DNA of 64,000 nt, from positions 3,968,001 through 4,032,000 of the forward strand of contig NZ_CP088952.1 in assembly GCF_021165955.1 (NCBI RefSeq), read 5' to 3'. Each line of letters starts with the position of its first letter. Position 1 is the first letter of the stretch. The notes below the pieces were generated by a model that did not search any database, had not been told where the DNA came from, and saw only the letters and a list, made by a program, of their open reading frames with translations. The translations under genes were made by a program, and so were the position numbers. Origin of the DNA: Massilia endophytica (GTDB lineage Bacteria; Pseudomonadota; Gammaproteobacteria; Burkholderiales; Burkholderiaceae_D). Positions 43,191 through 51,500 of this stretch are shown here, piece by piece.

Positions 43191-43230
43191 GCAACAGGGT
43201 TGGCGCATCGGGCGCTGCCCTGTTGCGTTT
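43191..43230 (+). terminator. Probable transcription terminator after the CocE gene
   Basis: GCAACAGGG (43191-43199) pairs with CCCTGTTGC (43218-43226), with an internal GC-rich loop, then GTTT. The T-tract is short. On the opposite strand the stem is followed by ATTTTTAG. Confidence 0.55.
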
Positions 43231-43247
43231 GCCGTTAGACTGGAGCC

Positions 43248-44111
43248 ATGAATAATTCCAGGAAAATGGCCCTTGTGGCGGGCGTGGCGGGCTTCCTGTG
43301 GGCCAGTGCTGTTTCCGTCATGGCGGCCGGGCAGCGCCGCCTGCTGTTCAATCCCACGTTGATCCGCGAAGTCCAGAGCCCGCGCAGCGCAGGCCACCGC
43401 ACGCGCGCCGTTGTCCTGCGCGCGAACGACGGCACGCGGCTGGCGGGCTGGCTCATGACGCCTCGGGAACCGGGGCCGCATCCGGCGGTGCTGTATTTTG
43501 GCGGACGTTCGGAAGAAGTGTCGTGGGTGGCGCGCGACGCGGGCACCCTCTTCCCCGGCATGACTGTGCTGGCCATGAACTACCGCGGCTACGGCGATTC
43601 GCGCGGCATTCCGGGAGAAGAACACATGGTGGAAGACGGCTGCATGCTCTTCGACTGGCTGTGCAGCCGCCGCAATGTGGACAAGACGCGCATTGCCGTC
43701 GTCGGCCGCAGCCTCGGCTCCGGCGTGGCGGTGCAGGTGGCGAAGGAGCGTCCCGCGAGCGCCATGGTGCTGATCACGCCTTACGACTCCATTCTCGCCA
43801 TCGCGCAGCGCCGCTTCCGGGGCGTGCCGGTGAGCTTCGTGCTGAAGCACCGCTTCGAGTCGGTGAAATACGCCTCGCTGCTCAAGGCGCCCACCTATAT
43901 CCTGCGCGCCGCCAGCGACGACATCGTGCCGCATTCGCACACCGACCAGCTGGTGTCCCAGCTGACCAGCGTGCGCCTGGACGAGACCATTCCGGACTCG
44001 GACCACATGAACATTCCCTATCTGCCGGAAACCCAGCAGCGCATCGCCCGCTTCCTCACTTCGCAGTTCGCGCCGCCGGTGCTGGAAGAGCTGGCCCCCA
44101 GCGCAGCCTGA
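43248..44111 (+). CDS. Alpha/beta hydrolase with N-terminal membrane anchor
   Basis: 287 residues. An uncleaved signal-like segment occupies about 5-24. 'LRANDGTRLAGWLMTPREPG', 'VLAMNYRGYGDSRGIPGEEH' and 'IAVVGRSLGSGVAVQVAKER' (nucleophile GRSLGS) match the BEM46-like / alpha/beta hydrolase fold; Asp is in 'RAASDDIVPHSH' and His in 'PDSDHMNIPYL'. The substrate is unknown. It is tail to tail with the PEP-mutase-like gene. Confidence 0.89.
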   Translation: MNNSRKMALVAGVAGFLWASAVSVMAAGQRRLLFNPTLIREVQSPRSAGHRTRAVVLRANDGTRLAGWLMTPREPGPHPAVLYFGGRSEEVSWVARDAGTLFPGMTVLAMNYRGYGDSRGIPGEEHMVEDGCMLFDWLCSRRNVDKTRIAVVGRSLGSGVAVQVAKERPASAMVLITPYDSILAIAQRRFRGVPVSFVLKHRFESVKYASLLKAPTYILRAASDDIVPHSHTDQLVSQLTSVRLDETIPDSDHMNIPYLPETQQRIARFLTSQFAPPVLEELAPSAA

Positions 44112-44120
44112 TCTTCGTAC

Positions 44121-44915
44121 TCAAACTCCGAAGCTGGCGTTCACCTCCGCGTAGGACGCGGCATGGGCCAGCAGCGGCTCCGACCGTCCGTCCGCGAGGA
44201 AGGCGCGCGCCATGACGGAGGTATGGGCCCACATCGTCTGCGGCAGCCAGGAGCCGGCGCTGATGCGGCGCACACCCAGGGCCGCAAGCTGCGCGGCTGG
44301 CGCAAGGCCCGGCCATGCCACGACATTCAGCAACAGCGGAGTGCCCCCGGCGATGGCCCGGATCTCCTCCGGCTCGGAAGCGCCGAGGGCGAAGATGCCG
44401 TCCGCACCCGCCTCGCGGTAGTCCCTGGCGCGCCTCAGCACCTCCGCAACGTACTCGCCCGGCGGCGCAAGCTTGCGCGCATACACGTCGGTGCGCACGT
44501 TGATGTACAAGGGAAGGGCCGCGCTTTCGGCAGCCTTACGCGCCGCCTCGATCTTGCGGCACAGCGCCGCGGGCTCGCCGCTCCCGTCCTGGATATTGAT
44601 ACCCACCGCACCGGCTTCCATGAAGCGCGCCACGTTATCGCCGACGGTGGCGGCATCGTCCGCATAGCCGCCTTCGATGTCCACACTGAGCGGAATGTCC
44701 ACCACGCGCCGGATGCGCCGCACGGCGGCCAGGTGTTCCTGCAGGGGCAGCACATCGCCATCGCGGTAGCCCAGCGACCAGGCGACGCCCGCGCTGGTGG
44801 TGGCGATGGCCTGCGCGCCAGCGGCGGCGATGGCGCGCGCGCTGCCCGCGTCCCAGGCGTTCGGCAGGACAATGGGTGTGGCCTGCAGGTGCAGGGAGTG
44901 GAAAGGGCTGTTCAT
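44121..44915 (-). CDS. Isocitrate lyase / PEP mutase superfamily protein
   Basis: 264 residues. 'IPLSVDIEGGYADDAATVGD' (metal-binding Asp/Glu region), 'AVGINIQDGSGEPAALCRKI' and 'INVRTDVYARKLAPPGEYVA' are the family signatures. The KKCGH-type lyase loop is not present, so it is not isocitrate lyase itself; it is close to oxaloacetate decarboxylase or phosphonopyruvate hydrolase-like enzymes. The divergent LysR gene is likely its regulator. Confidence 0.88.
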   Translation of the reverse strand: MNSPFHSLHLQATPIVLPNAWDAGSARAIAAAGAQAIATTSAGVAWSLGYRDGDVLPLQEHLAAVRRIRRVVDIPLSVDIEGGYADDAATVGDNVARFMEAGAVGINIQDGSGEPAALCRKIEAARKAAESAALPLYINVRTDVYARKLAPPGEYVAEVLRRARDYREAGADGIFALGASEPEEIRAIAGGTPLLLNVVAWPGLAPAAQLAALGVRRISAGSWLPQTMWAHTSVMARAFLADGRSEPLLAHAASYAEVNASFGV

Positions 44916-45004
44916 GGCGGCTCCGTGAAAAAGTCCATTTTATGCACGGCGCTTTGCGACGATAATAGCTACAATCGACACACATTCATTCCACCGAGGA
45001 AGCA

Positions 45005-45919
45005 ATGGAAGCGCCTTCCCTGAACCTGGTCCGCGCCTTTGTCGCCGTCGCCGAGCGCCAGAGCTTCGTGCGCGCGGCGGAGGAGCTGGGCATGACCGCC
45101 TCCTCCGTCAGCCGTCTGGTGAAGACGCTCGAGCGGCATCTGGGCGTGGTGCTGATCGCGCGCACCACGCGGGCCATGTCGCTGACGGAGGCCGGGCAGC
45201 GCTATTTCGCCGAATGCAGCGCGGCGCTCGAACAGCTGCGGGGCGCGTGGGAGCGCATCAGGGACGAGCAGGAACTGCCGCGCGGCATACTCAAGCTCAG
45301 TGCGCCGCTCGTGTTCGGGCGGCAGCATGTGGTGCCGCATTTGTCGGCCTTCATGCAAACCTACCCCGACGTCCAGCTCGACCTCATCATGACCGACCGC
45401 TACGTGGACATTGTGGGCGAAGGCCTGACGCTGGCGATCCGCATCGGGCAGATGGACGACTCCAACCTGCTGGCGCGCAAGCTGTTGCGCAACCGGCGCA
45501 TCCTCGTCGCATCGCCGCAGTATCTCGCGCAGCATGGCACGCCCCCCACGGTGGACGAACTGAAAGAGCACCGCTGCCTCGTGTCCACGGCAAGCCACGA
45601 CGGCGAGAACTGGCGCCTCGTGGGCGCGGGTGGCGAACGCACCATCCGTCCCCGCAGCCGCCTGCGGGCCGACAACGGGGACGCGGTCCACCGCTTCTGC
45701 CTGGACGGCCACGGCATTGCCTTCCACTCCGCGGTCACGATGTCCGCCTCCATCCTGCAGGGCGAGCTGGTGCAGGTGCTGCCCGAATGGACGGGCCGCG
45801 AAACCGGCGTCTACTGCGTCCGCCCCTCCCAGCCGCCCGGCCCCGCCGCCCGCGCCTTCCTCGACTTCCTCACCGCCCGCTGGCGCACCGCCCCCGAGCT
45901 CTCCCCCTACCTCCCCTGA
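45005..45919 (+). CDS. LysR-family transcriptional regulator
   Basis: 304 residues. N-terminal winged HTH: 'FVRAAEELGMTASSVSRLVK' and 'TLERHLGVVLIARTTRAMSL'. The effector-binding domain begins near residue 90 ('GILKLSAPLVFGRQHVVPHL'). It diverges from the PEP-mutase-like gene across 89 bases, the classical arrangement for a regulator and its target. The effector is unknown. Confidence 0.93.
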   Translation: MEAPSLNLVRAFVAVAERQSFVRAAEELGMTASSVSRLVKTLERHLGVVLIARTTRAMSLTEAGQRYFAECSAALEQLRGAWERIRDEQELPRGILKLSAPLVFGRQHVVPHLSAFMQTYPDVQLDLIMTDRYVDIVGEGLTLAIRIGQMDDSNLLARKLLRNRRILVASPQYLAQHGTPPTVDELKEHRCLVSTASHDGENWRLVGAGGERTIRPRSRLRADNGDAVHRFCLDGHGIAFHSAVTMSASILQGELVQVLPEWTGRETGVYCVRPSQPPGPAARAFLDFLTARWRTAPELSPYLP

Positions 45920-45933
45920 CCACAGCCCAGTTC

Positions 45934-46039
45934 GTGTCCAACTCTGGTGCCAGGGAAGAAAAGTGGACACAAGCGCAGCCGTAGCATGGCTAGGGCCGAG
46001 GTCGTGTCCACTTTTCTTCCCTGGCACCAGAAGTGGACA
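45934..46039. repeat. Pair of inverted repeat units bounded by GTGTCCA/GTGGACAC
   Basis: A 37-base unit (45934-45970) and an inverted copy (46004-46039) share 27 consecutive bases exactly (ending AAGTGGACAC), with three mismatches near one end. Each unit carries the octamer ends GTGTCCAC/GTGGACAC seen in the palindrome at 916-954 but has a different core (CTGGTGCCAGGGAAGAA). A direct repeat GCCGTAGC follows both units (45978-45985 and 46047-46054). It lies between two genes of the same direction. Confidence 0.8.
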
Positions 46040-46095
46040 GGGGCTTAGCCGTAGCTGCTATATTGCTGCGAGAATTTATAACCCTTCGGGACAAT

Positions 46096-47808
46096 ATGAC
46101 ACGCCTTCCTCTTATCCTCGCCGCCGGCGCCGTGCTCGCTGGCTGCGCCGCGACCCAGCCGCCGCTGACCGATTTCACCGCCAATTCCGGCTCCGCCCGC
46201 TCGCCTGAACAGCTGGCGCTGAGCTTCGAAAAAGTGGATCTCGCGCTGCGCGTCGATCCTGCCACCAAAAGCATTGCCGGGGATGCTGCCCTGACCTTCC
46301 TGGCCACCGCGCCGGTCTCGCGCATCGCCGTCGAACTGGACCGCAACCTGCCCGTCAGCTTCGCGAGCGTGGATGGCGTGGCGCTTGCTCCATCGGCCAT
46401 CAGCAACGAGGAAGGCCGTCTGTATCTCACTCTGCCCTCGCCGCTCGCAGCGGGCGCCAGCACCACCGTCCGCATCCGCTACAGCGGCGTGCCGCACGTG
46501 GCCAAGCGCGCGCCCTGGGATGGCGGCTTCGTATGGAGCAAAACGGAGGACGGCCTGCCATGGATCGCCACCGCCGTCGAAGGCGAGGGCTGCGACCTGA
46601 TCCTGCCCTGCATCGACCATCCGCAAGGCAAACCGAAACAGATCGATATGCACGTCACCGTCCCCGCGCCTCTGGTGGCGGCCGGGAACGGCATCTCCGC
46701 AGGCATGGACGAGAAGGACGGCTGGCGCACCTATCACTGGCGCGCGAAGAACCCGAGCACCTATGGCATCTCCCTCAATATCGGCCCTTATGAAATGCTG
46801 TCCGGCGAGTACGACAGCCGATACGGCAACAAGATCCCGCTGCGCATGTGGTATCTGAAAGGCCATGACAAAAAGGCTGCGGGGCTGTTCGAGGAGTTCG
46901 CGCCGATGCTGGCCTTCTTCGAAAGCTATATCGGCCCCTATCCCTTCGGCGACGAGAAGATGGGCGTGGTCGAAACGCCGCACCTGGGCATGGAGCACCA
47001 GACCATCAACGCCTACGGCAACGGCTATGCCAAGTCGCCCCTGGGGTACGACTGGCTGCTGCACCATGAACTCTCCCACGAGTGGTTCGGCAACCAGATG
47101 ACCAACGCGGACTGGGACGATATGTGGCTGCACGAAGGCTTCGGCAGCTATATGCAGCCGCTCTACCTGCAGCACATGCGCGGCGAGGCGGCCTTCCATT
47201 CGGAGCTGTTCAACCAGCGCAAGCAGATCGCCAACAAGGCTCCCATCGTCAGCGGCAAGCCGATGCGCATCGAAGACGTCTACAAGGACGAACGCGGCGG
47301 CCCTGGCCTGGACATCTACGTCAAGGGCTCGCTCGTGCTGCACACCCTGCGCAACCTGATCGGCGACGATGCCTTCTTCCGCGCCACGCGCCGCATGGTC
47401 TACGGCACCGAAACGCCGCGCCCCGGCAATTTCCAGCCGCGCTACAGCAGCAGCAAGGAGTTCATCGCCATCGTCAAGGAAGTGAGCGGCCGCGACCTGG
47501 GCTGGTTCTTCGACGCCTACCTGTACCAGGCCGCGCTGCCGGAACTAGTGGAGGAGCGCAAGGACGGCAAGCTCCAACTGAGCTGGAAGCTGAAGAACGG
47601 CGCTGCCTTCCCGATGCCAATCGAAGTGCGCATCAACGGCCGTATCGAGCGGCTGGCGATGGCCGACGGCAAAGGCGAGATCAGCCTGCCCGCTGGGGCC
47701 CTGTATACCATCGATCCCAACTCCCGCGTGCTGCGCCACGAGGCGCAGTTCGAGGAATGGCAGCGCTACGAGAAGGAGCGCAAGCAGAAGAAGGCCAAGG
47801 CGTCCTGA
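46096..47808 (+). CDS. M1-family zinc aminopeptidase lipoprotein
   Basis: 570 residues. Lipobox 'AAGAVLAGCAATQ' (Cys about 17). Substrate motif 'LGMEHQTINAYGN' (GxMEN-like, here GMEH), zinc site 'LHHELSHEWFGNQM' (HEXXH) and the third ligand Glu in 'DDMWLHEGFGSYM'. The gluzincin Tyr is in the downstream 'GGPGLDIYVKGSLVLHTLR'. It is predicted to cleave N-terminal residues at the periplasmic side. ATG 46096 follows a short AT-rich leader; an in-frame ATG at 46033 would lie in the repeat pair and spoil the lipoprotein signal. Confidence 0.92.
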   Translation: MTRLPLILAAGAVLAGCAATQPPLTDFTANSGSARSPEQLALSFEKVDLALRVDPATKSIAGDAALTFLATAPVSRIAVELDRNLPVSFASVDGVALAPSAISNEEGRLYLTLPSPLAAGASTTVRIRYSGVPHVAKRAPWDGGFVWSKTEDGLPWIATAVEGEGCDLILPCIDHPQGKPKQIDMHVTVPAPLVAAGNGISAGMDEKDGWRTYHWRAKNPSTYGISLNIGPYEMLSGEYDSRYGNKIPLRMWYLKGHDKKAAGLFEEFAPMLAFFESYIGPYPFGDEKMGVVETPHLGMEHQTINAYGNGYAKSPLGYDWLLHHELSHEWFGNQMTNADWDDMWLHEGFGSYMQPLYLQHMRGEAAFHSELFNQRKQIANKAPIVSGKPMRIEDVYKDERGGPGLDIYVKGSLVLHTLRNLIGDDAFFRATRRMVYGTETPRPGNFQPRYSSSKEFIAIVKEVSGRDLGWFFDAYLYQAALPELVEERKDGKLQLSWKLKNGAAFPMPIEVRINGRIERLAMADGKGEISLPAGALYTIDPNSRVLRHEAQFEEWQRYEKERKQKKAKAS

Positions 47809-48639
47809 TTACAGCGTGCGAAGGAACTGCTCCACGACCGATTGCCTGATACCCGGTGCAGCTTCCTTGCTGAATCCGTGCCCGGTCGGCCAGGCTTCGT
47901 GCCGCACCGGGAATTTGAATCCCTTTGTGTTCAGGTAGTTGACGATATCCTCCGACATGCGCGTGCTCGGCCAGATTTCATCGTTCCTGGCCGAGATGAG
48001 GAAGATGGGACCGTTGATCCGTTCTACAGGAATCCGGTAGCCGGACCACTCGCCGACCTTGTCCAGCGCCATTTCGAATCGCCGGGCCAGCGGCAGCGAT
48101 TGGTCGTCATCCAGTGACAGAGCGGGAATGTCCTTTCCGCGATAGGTCCAGGCCGACCTTGGCATCGTCCGGCCATACCAGGGCACTTCGCTCGGCGTTG
48201 CAGCCACCACGGACTTGATCCGCGCATCCATGCTGGCAACGAGAAAGGCAGCTTCACTTCCGCGCGAGCCCGACACAATGCCGATGCGCGCAGCATCCAC
48301 GCCCGGCGCCTGGGAGACATAGTCCAGCGCGTCGATAAAATACTCGAGCGGAATCTGGTCGAGGGTCATCGGGAGCCCCGCCTCCTTGAAGTAGGCCAGC
48401 GCCAGCACTGCGATGCAATGCGGGGCCAGCATCTCGCCGCTCGAATTCCCGGTCGATAAACCGCCCTCGGAACCGCCGAAGGCCATCACGGCCGGGAGCT
48501 TGCGGTCCGCCTGCGGCAGATAGAGATTCGCCACCAGATTTTTATAGGCGACCTTCTCGATCTTGTAACTGCAGGTCTCCGCTTGCGCCTTCGCGCAACC
48601 GAGAACAATCGCTACGGCAAAGGCCAGTTTTCTAAGCAT
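47809..48639 (-). CDS. BAAT/acyl-CoA thioester hydrolase-type alpha/beta hydrolase, exported
   Basis: 276 residues with a signal peptide (MLRKLAFAVAIVLGCAKAQA). 'LPAVMAFGGSEGGLSTGNSS' is the oxyanion region, 'ARIGIVSGSRGSEAAFLVAS' carries the nucleophile (GSRGS, Ser), Asp lies in the 'ISARNDEIWPST' block and His in 'WPTGHGFSKEA'. It belongs to the bile-acid-CoA:amino acid N-acyltransferase / thioesterase C-terminal family. It overlaps the DNA-deoxyinosine glycosylase gene by 8 bases, so they are probably co-transcribed although unrelated in function. Confidence 0.86.
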   Translation of the reverse strand: MLRKLAFAVAIVLGCAKAQAETCSYKIEKVAYKNLVANLYLPQADRKLPAVMAFGGSEGGLSTGNSSGEMLAPHCIAVLALAYFKEAGLPMTLDQIPLEYFIDALDYVSQAPGVDAARIGIVSGSRGSEAAFLVASMDARIKSVVAATPSEVPWYGRTMPRSAWTYRGKDIPALSLDDDQSLPLARRFEMALDKVGEWSGYRIPVERINGPIFLISARNDEIWPSTRMSEDIVNYLNTKGFKFPVRHEAWPTGHGFSKEAAPGIRQSVVEQFLRTL

Positions 48640-49171
48640 GTATCTTCCTTTTCGAATTCAGTACGTGACTCAAGGCCGACCACACCTCACGTTTTTGCGC
48701 ATAGGCCAGCGTGTAAGCGGGGCTGCTCGATGGGAGGTTGAAGATGCGGTAGCGCGAAGCATGCTCGCCCAGCACCTTCAGGCCGAGCGCGTGCGCCGTG
48801 CCACCGTTGAAGGCTAACGCCTCGATATCCGGAAACCGCGCCAGCAAGCCCGGCAGATCATTGTCGTCGCGGTCGCGGATGCTGCTGTCCAGGCTCCCCG
48901 GGCGGTGCGCTTGGGCCACCACGTCCCAGAGGCCGACGCCATGCTGGAGGAGGGTTCGCAGACGGTTTTCGTAGTCGAGGGGAACAAGTTCCACGCCGAT
49001 CACCCCGGACATCAAGGCCCAGAACTTGTTCTGGCGGTTGCCGTAGTACTGCTGCACCGCCAGCGATTTTTCGCTGGGCAGGCTGCCCAGGATGAGCAGG
49101 CGGGTGCGCTCGTCCACCACGGGGGCGAAACAGCGCTTGCGGAGGTCGGTGGAAGGGCTCATCCACGGCAT
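48632..49171 (-). CDS. DNA-deoxyinosine (hypoxanthine-DNA) glycosylase, UDG superfamily
   Basis: 179 residues. 'ERTRLLILGSLPSEKSLAVQ' and 'YYGNRQNKFWALMSGVIG' are the active-site region of hypoxanthine-DNA glycosylases (UDG family 6), and 'FNLPSSSPAYT' is the distal motif. It removes deaminated adenine. Two starts are possible, ATG 49171 and ATG 49162; neither has a strong ribosome binding site. The gene diverges from the Mpo1-like gene. Confidence 0.88.
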   Translation of the reverse strand: MPWMSPSTDLRKRCFAPVVDERTRLLILGSLPSEKSLAVQQYYGNRQNKFWALMSGVIGVELVPLDYENRLRTLLQHGVGLWDVVAQAHRPGSLDSSIRDRDDNDLPGLLARFPDIEALAFNGGTAHALGLKVLGEHASRYRIFNLPSSSPAYTLAYAQKREVWSALSHVLNSKRKIHA

Positions 49172-49253
49172 TCTAAGCGAAGCCGTGCATCGGCGGCCGG
49201 TGTTTGGGAGTAGAATCAAACGGTAGCGCTTTGCCAACAATACCGGAGTGCCC

Positions 49254-49691
49254 ATGAGCGACCAACGTACCATCCACGAGCTGCTGGCGCAGTATGCGGA
49301 GAGCCACCGTGATCCCGCCAACGAATTGATTCACATCGTCTGCGTGCCGCTGATCGTGTTTTCGCTGCTGGGGCTGCTGTGGGCCCTGCATCCGCTGCTG
49401 GCGGCCGTCGCCGCAGCGGCGGCCATGGTGTACTACTTCCGCCTGTCCGTGCCCTTCGCCAAGGGGATGCTGCTGATGTCCATGGTGATGCTGGGCGTGC
49501 TCGCGGCATTGCCGCCCATCGCCGTGCTGCCGCTCAGCTTGGCGATTTTCGTGCTGGCCTGGGCCGGGCAGTTCATTGGACACAAGATCGAGGGCAAGAA
49601 GCCGTCATTCTTCGATGACCTGCGCTTCCTGCTGATCGGACCGCTGTTTGTGCTGAGCTTCCTGTACCGGCGCCTGCGCTGGGCTTACTGA
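49254..49691 (+). CDS. Mpo1-like (DUF962) membrane protein
   Basis: 145 residues. Family signature 'YAESHRDPANELIHIVCVPL' at about 12-31, four hydrophobic helices, and 'WAGQFIGHKIEGKKPSFFDD' with the second conserved His. The yeast homologue is an Fe2+-dependent dioxygenase of 2-hydroxy fatty acids; the two HxxxN/GH blocks are kept. Inner membrane. ATG 49254 has GGAG eight bases upstream. Confidence 0.9.
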   Translation: MSDQRTIHELLAQYAESHRDPANELIHIVCVPLIVFSLLGLLWALHPLLAAVAAAAAMVYYFRLSVPFAKGMLLMSMVMLGVLAALPPIAVLPLSLAIFVLAWAGQFIGHKIEGKKPSFFDDLRFLLIGPLFVLSFLYRRLRWAY

Positions 49692-49850
49692 TCAGCTCAG
49701 CCCGGGCACGCGCGGCAGGAGATGCGAGGGCAGCACGTCGAAGATGACGAGCACACCGAGCATGGCGGCGACATAGCCGACCACGGTCCAAACCTTGACT
49801 TGCAACGACCTTTGCATTGCCAACCCCGAACGCGTACTTAGTCTTTCCAT
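49692..49850 (-). CDS. Small predicted membrane protein
   Basis: 52 residues from ATG 49850 (or 41 from ATG 49817). A single hydrophobic helix ('VWTVVGYVAAMLGVLVIFDV') follows a basic N-terminus (MQRSLQVK). GCAGG lies before the first ATG. The stop is adjacent to the stop of the Mpo1-like gene (convergent). It is too short to assign; the codon pattern and helix make it more likely real than chance. Confidence 0.45.
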   Translation of the reverse strand: MERLSTRSGLAMQRSLQVKVWTVVGYVAAMLGVLVIFDVLPSHLLPRVPGLS

Positions 49851-49958
49851 AATACGCCTGCCGCGCGGCGGACGCACGGCCTTCCCCGCGCCAGCGGCAT
49901 CGCCGCAACAAAACCTGTCCCCTCGGCAAGCTGAAGAAGAAGCGCGTATACTTGCCCG

Positions 49959-50903
49959 ATGCCCTCTCCTCTTCTCTTCATCACCGCATGCCTCATCTGG
50001 GGTTCCACCTTCTGGGCCATTACCCTGCAGCTGGGCGAGGCGCCCCCTGCCGTCTCCGTCGTTTACCGCTTTGCCCTGTCCTCGGCCGTGCTGTTCGCCT
50101 GGTGCGCAGCGCGCGGCGACCGCCTGCGCCTGGCATGGCCGGCCCAGCGCTGGACCATCCTGCAGGGCTGCGCTACCTTCGGCCTGAGCTATATCTGCAC
50201 CTACTCGGCCGAGCAGTACCTGGTGTCGGCGCTGGTCGGTGTGCTGTTCGCACTCATGGTGTTCTGGAACCCGATCCTGATGCGCCTGGTGTTCGGCACG
50301 GCGCTGACCTGGCGCATCTGGGCGGGCGGCAGCGTGGCCATCTGCGGCGTGGTGCTGCTGTTCTACCAGTCCATCGGCCAGGCCCTGCACGATATCCAGC
50401 GGGGCGGCCAGGGCCACTTCCTGCTCGGCCTGGCACTCGGCCTGTGCGCCACCGTCGCCAGCTCGATGGGCAATGTGCTGGTGGTGAAGGTGCGCCAGAA
50501 TGAAGCGAATGTGCTGCTCACCATGGCGTGGGGCATGCTCTGGGGCACCTTGCTGATCGCCAGCTGGGTCGTCGTGAGCGGCCAGAGTTTCGTGCTGCCC
50601 ACGGCGCCGAAGTACTGGGCAGGATTACTGTACCTGTCCCTGTTCGGCTCCGTGATCGCCTTCGCCTGCTATTTCACGCTGATCGATCGCATCGGCAGCC
50701 AGAAGGCCGTGTACATCGGCGTGGTGACGCCCGTGATCGCCGTGCTGCTGTCGATCCGCCTCGAACATTTCCGCCCCGGCCTCGTGGAATGCGTTGGCAT
50801 GCTGCTCTGCCTGACAAGCGTGGCGTGGGCCCTGCGCGCGCCGGCGCTCAAGCCGGTATCCACCGAATCGTCCCTCCCTGAACCACTGAAGAAAGCATCA
50901 TGA
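49959..50903 (+). CDS. DMT-superfamily (EamA) transporter
   Basis: 314 residues with ten hydrophobic helices in two EamA repeats: 'LFITACLIWGSTFWAITLQL' at the start, and 'GSVIAFACYFTLIDRIGSQK' with 'IGVVTPVIAVLLSIRL' in the second half. It exports or imports small metabolites, usually amino acids; the substrate is unknown. The last 4 bases overlap the next gene (ATGA). Confidence 0.92.
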   Translation: MPSPLLFITACLIWGSTFWAITLQLGEAPPAVSVVYRFALSSAVLFAWCAARGDRLRLAWPAQRWTILQGCATFGLSYICTYSAEQYLVSALVGVLFALMVFWNPILMRLVFGTALTWRIWAGGSVAICGVVLLFYQSIGQALHDIQRGGQGHFLLGLALGLCATVASSMGNVLVVKVRQNEANVLLTMAWGMLWGTLLIASWVVVSGQSFVLPTAPKYWAGLLYLSLFGSVIAFACYFTLIDRIGSQKAVYIGVVTPVIAVLLSIRLEHFRPGLVECVGMLLCLTSVAWALRAPALKPVSTESSLPEPLKKAS

Positions 50904-51385
50904 GCAAGTTGAACATCCGTCCCGCGCGTCCCGACGACGTGCCGCATATCTTTGGCATGATTTACGAACTGGCCGTGTTCGAGAAACTCGAGCATATGGT
51001 CGTGGCCAATGAGGCGATGCTGCTGGACGCGCTGTTCGGCCCTCGCCCGCCTTGTGAAGCCATCGTGGGAGAGGAAGAGAACGGCGAGGTGGTGACCTTC
51101 GCCCTCTTCTTCCACAACTTCTCCACCTTCCTCTGCAAGAAGGGGCTGTATCTCGAAGACCTGTATGTGAAGCAGAACCGCCGCAGCAAGGGCTATGGCA
51201 AGGACATGCTGGTGGCCCTGGCGAAGCTGGCCGTGGAGCGGGGGTGCGGCCGTTTCGAATGGTCCGTGCTGGACTGGAACGAGAACGCCATCAACTTCTA
51301 CGAGAAGATGGGCGCGGTGGTGATGCCGGACTGGCGCATCTGCCGCGTGACGGGCGACGCACTGGACGCGCTGGCCGCCGCCTGA
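50900..51385 (+). CDS. GNAT-family N-acetyltransferase
   Basis: 161 residues. The acetyl-CoA loop is 'DLYVKQNRRSKGYGKDML' and 'WSVLDWNENAINFYEKMGAV' is the C-terminal motif of diamine/polyamine-type acetyltransferases (SSAT-like). It is translated together with the DMT transporter. The polyA run at its stop codon is the T-tract of a minus-strand terminator. Confidence 0.92.
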   Translation: MSKLNIRPARPDDVPHIFGMIYELAVFEKLEHMVVANEAMLLDALFGPRPPCEAIVGEEENGEVVTFALFFHNFSTFLCKKGLYLEDLYVKQNRRSKGYGKDMLVALAKLAVERGCGRFEWSVLDWNENAINFYEKMGAVVMPDWRICRVTGDALDALAAA

Positions 51386-51419
51386 AAAAAAGATCCCACG
51401 CGGCAATTTGCGGCGTGGG
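51385..51419 (-). terminator. Terminator at the end of the hut operon
   Basis: On the minus strand CCCACGC (51419-51413), an 11-base loop, GCGTGGG (51401-51395), then ATC and seven T (51391-51385). It is about 80 bases past the stop of the ABC protein gene. The T-tract overlaps the stop codon of the GNAT gene. A second, shorter hairpin (51479-51499) sits just after that stop. Confidence 0.65.
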
Positions 51420-51500
51420 CTCGAACCCAGTTGTCAGTTGGGAGGGGAGATGAATCAACAGTTTCACTATAGTCCCCTGCCCGGCTGAAACAACCGGGCT

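Noticed and set aside
43191..43226. Inverted repeat after the CocE gene as another member of the palindrome family
   Set aside because: It lacks the GTGTCCAC ends and the GGGGTC core and has a long loop; better explained as a terminator.
51421..51500. Short TCGAACCC-containing stretch resembling a tRNA T-arm
   Set aside because: No acceptor stem, anticodon arm or CCA context; it is the gap between two terminator-like hairpins.
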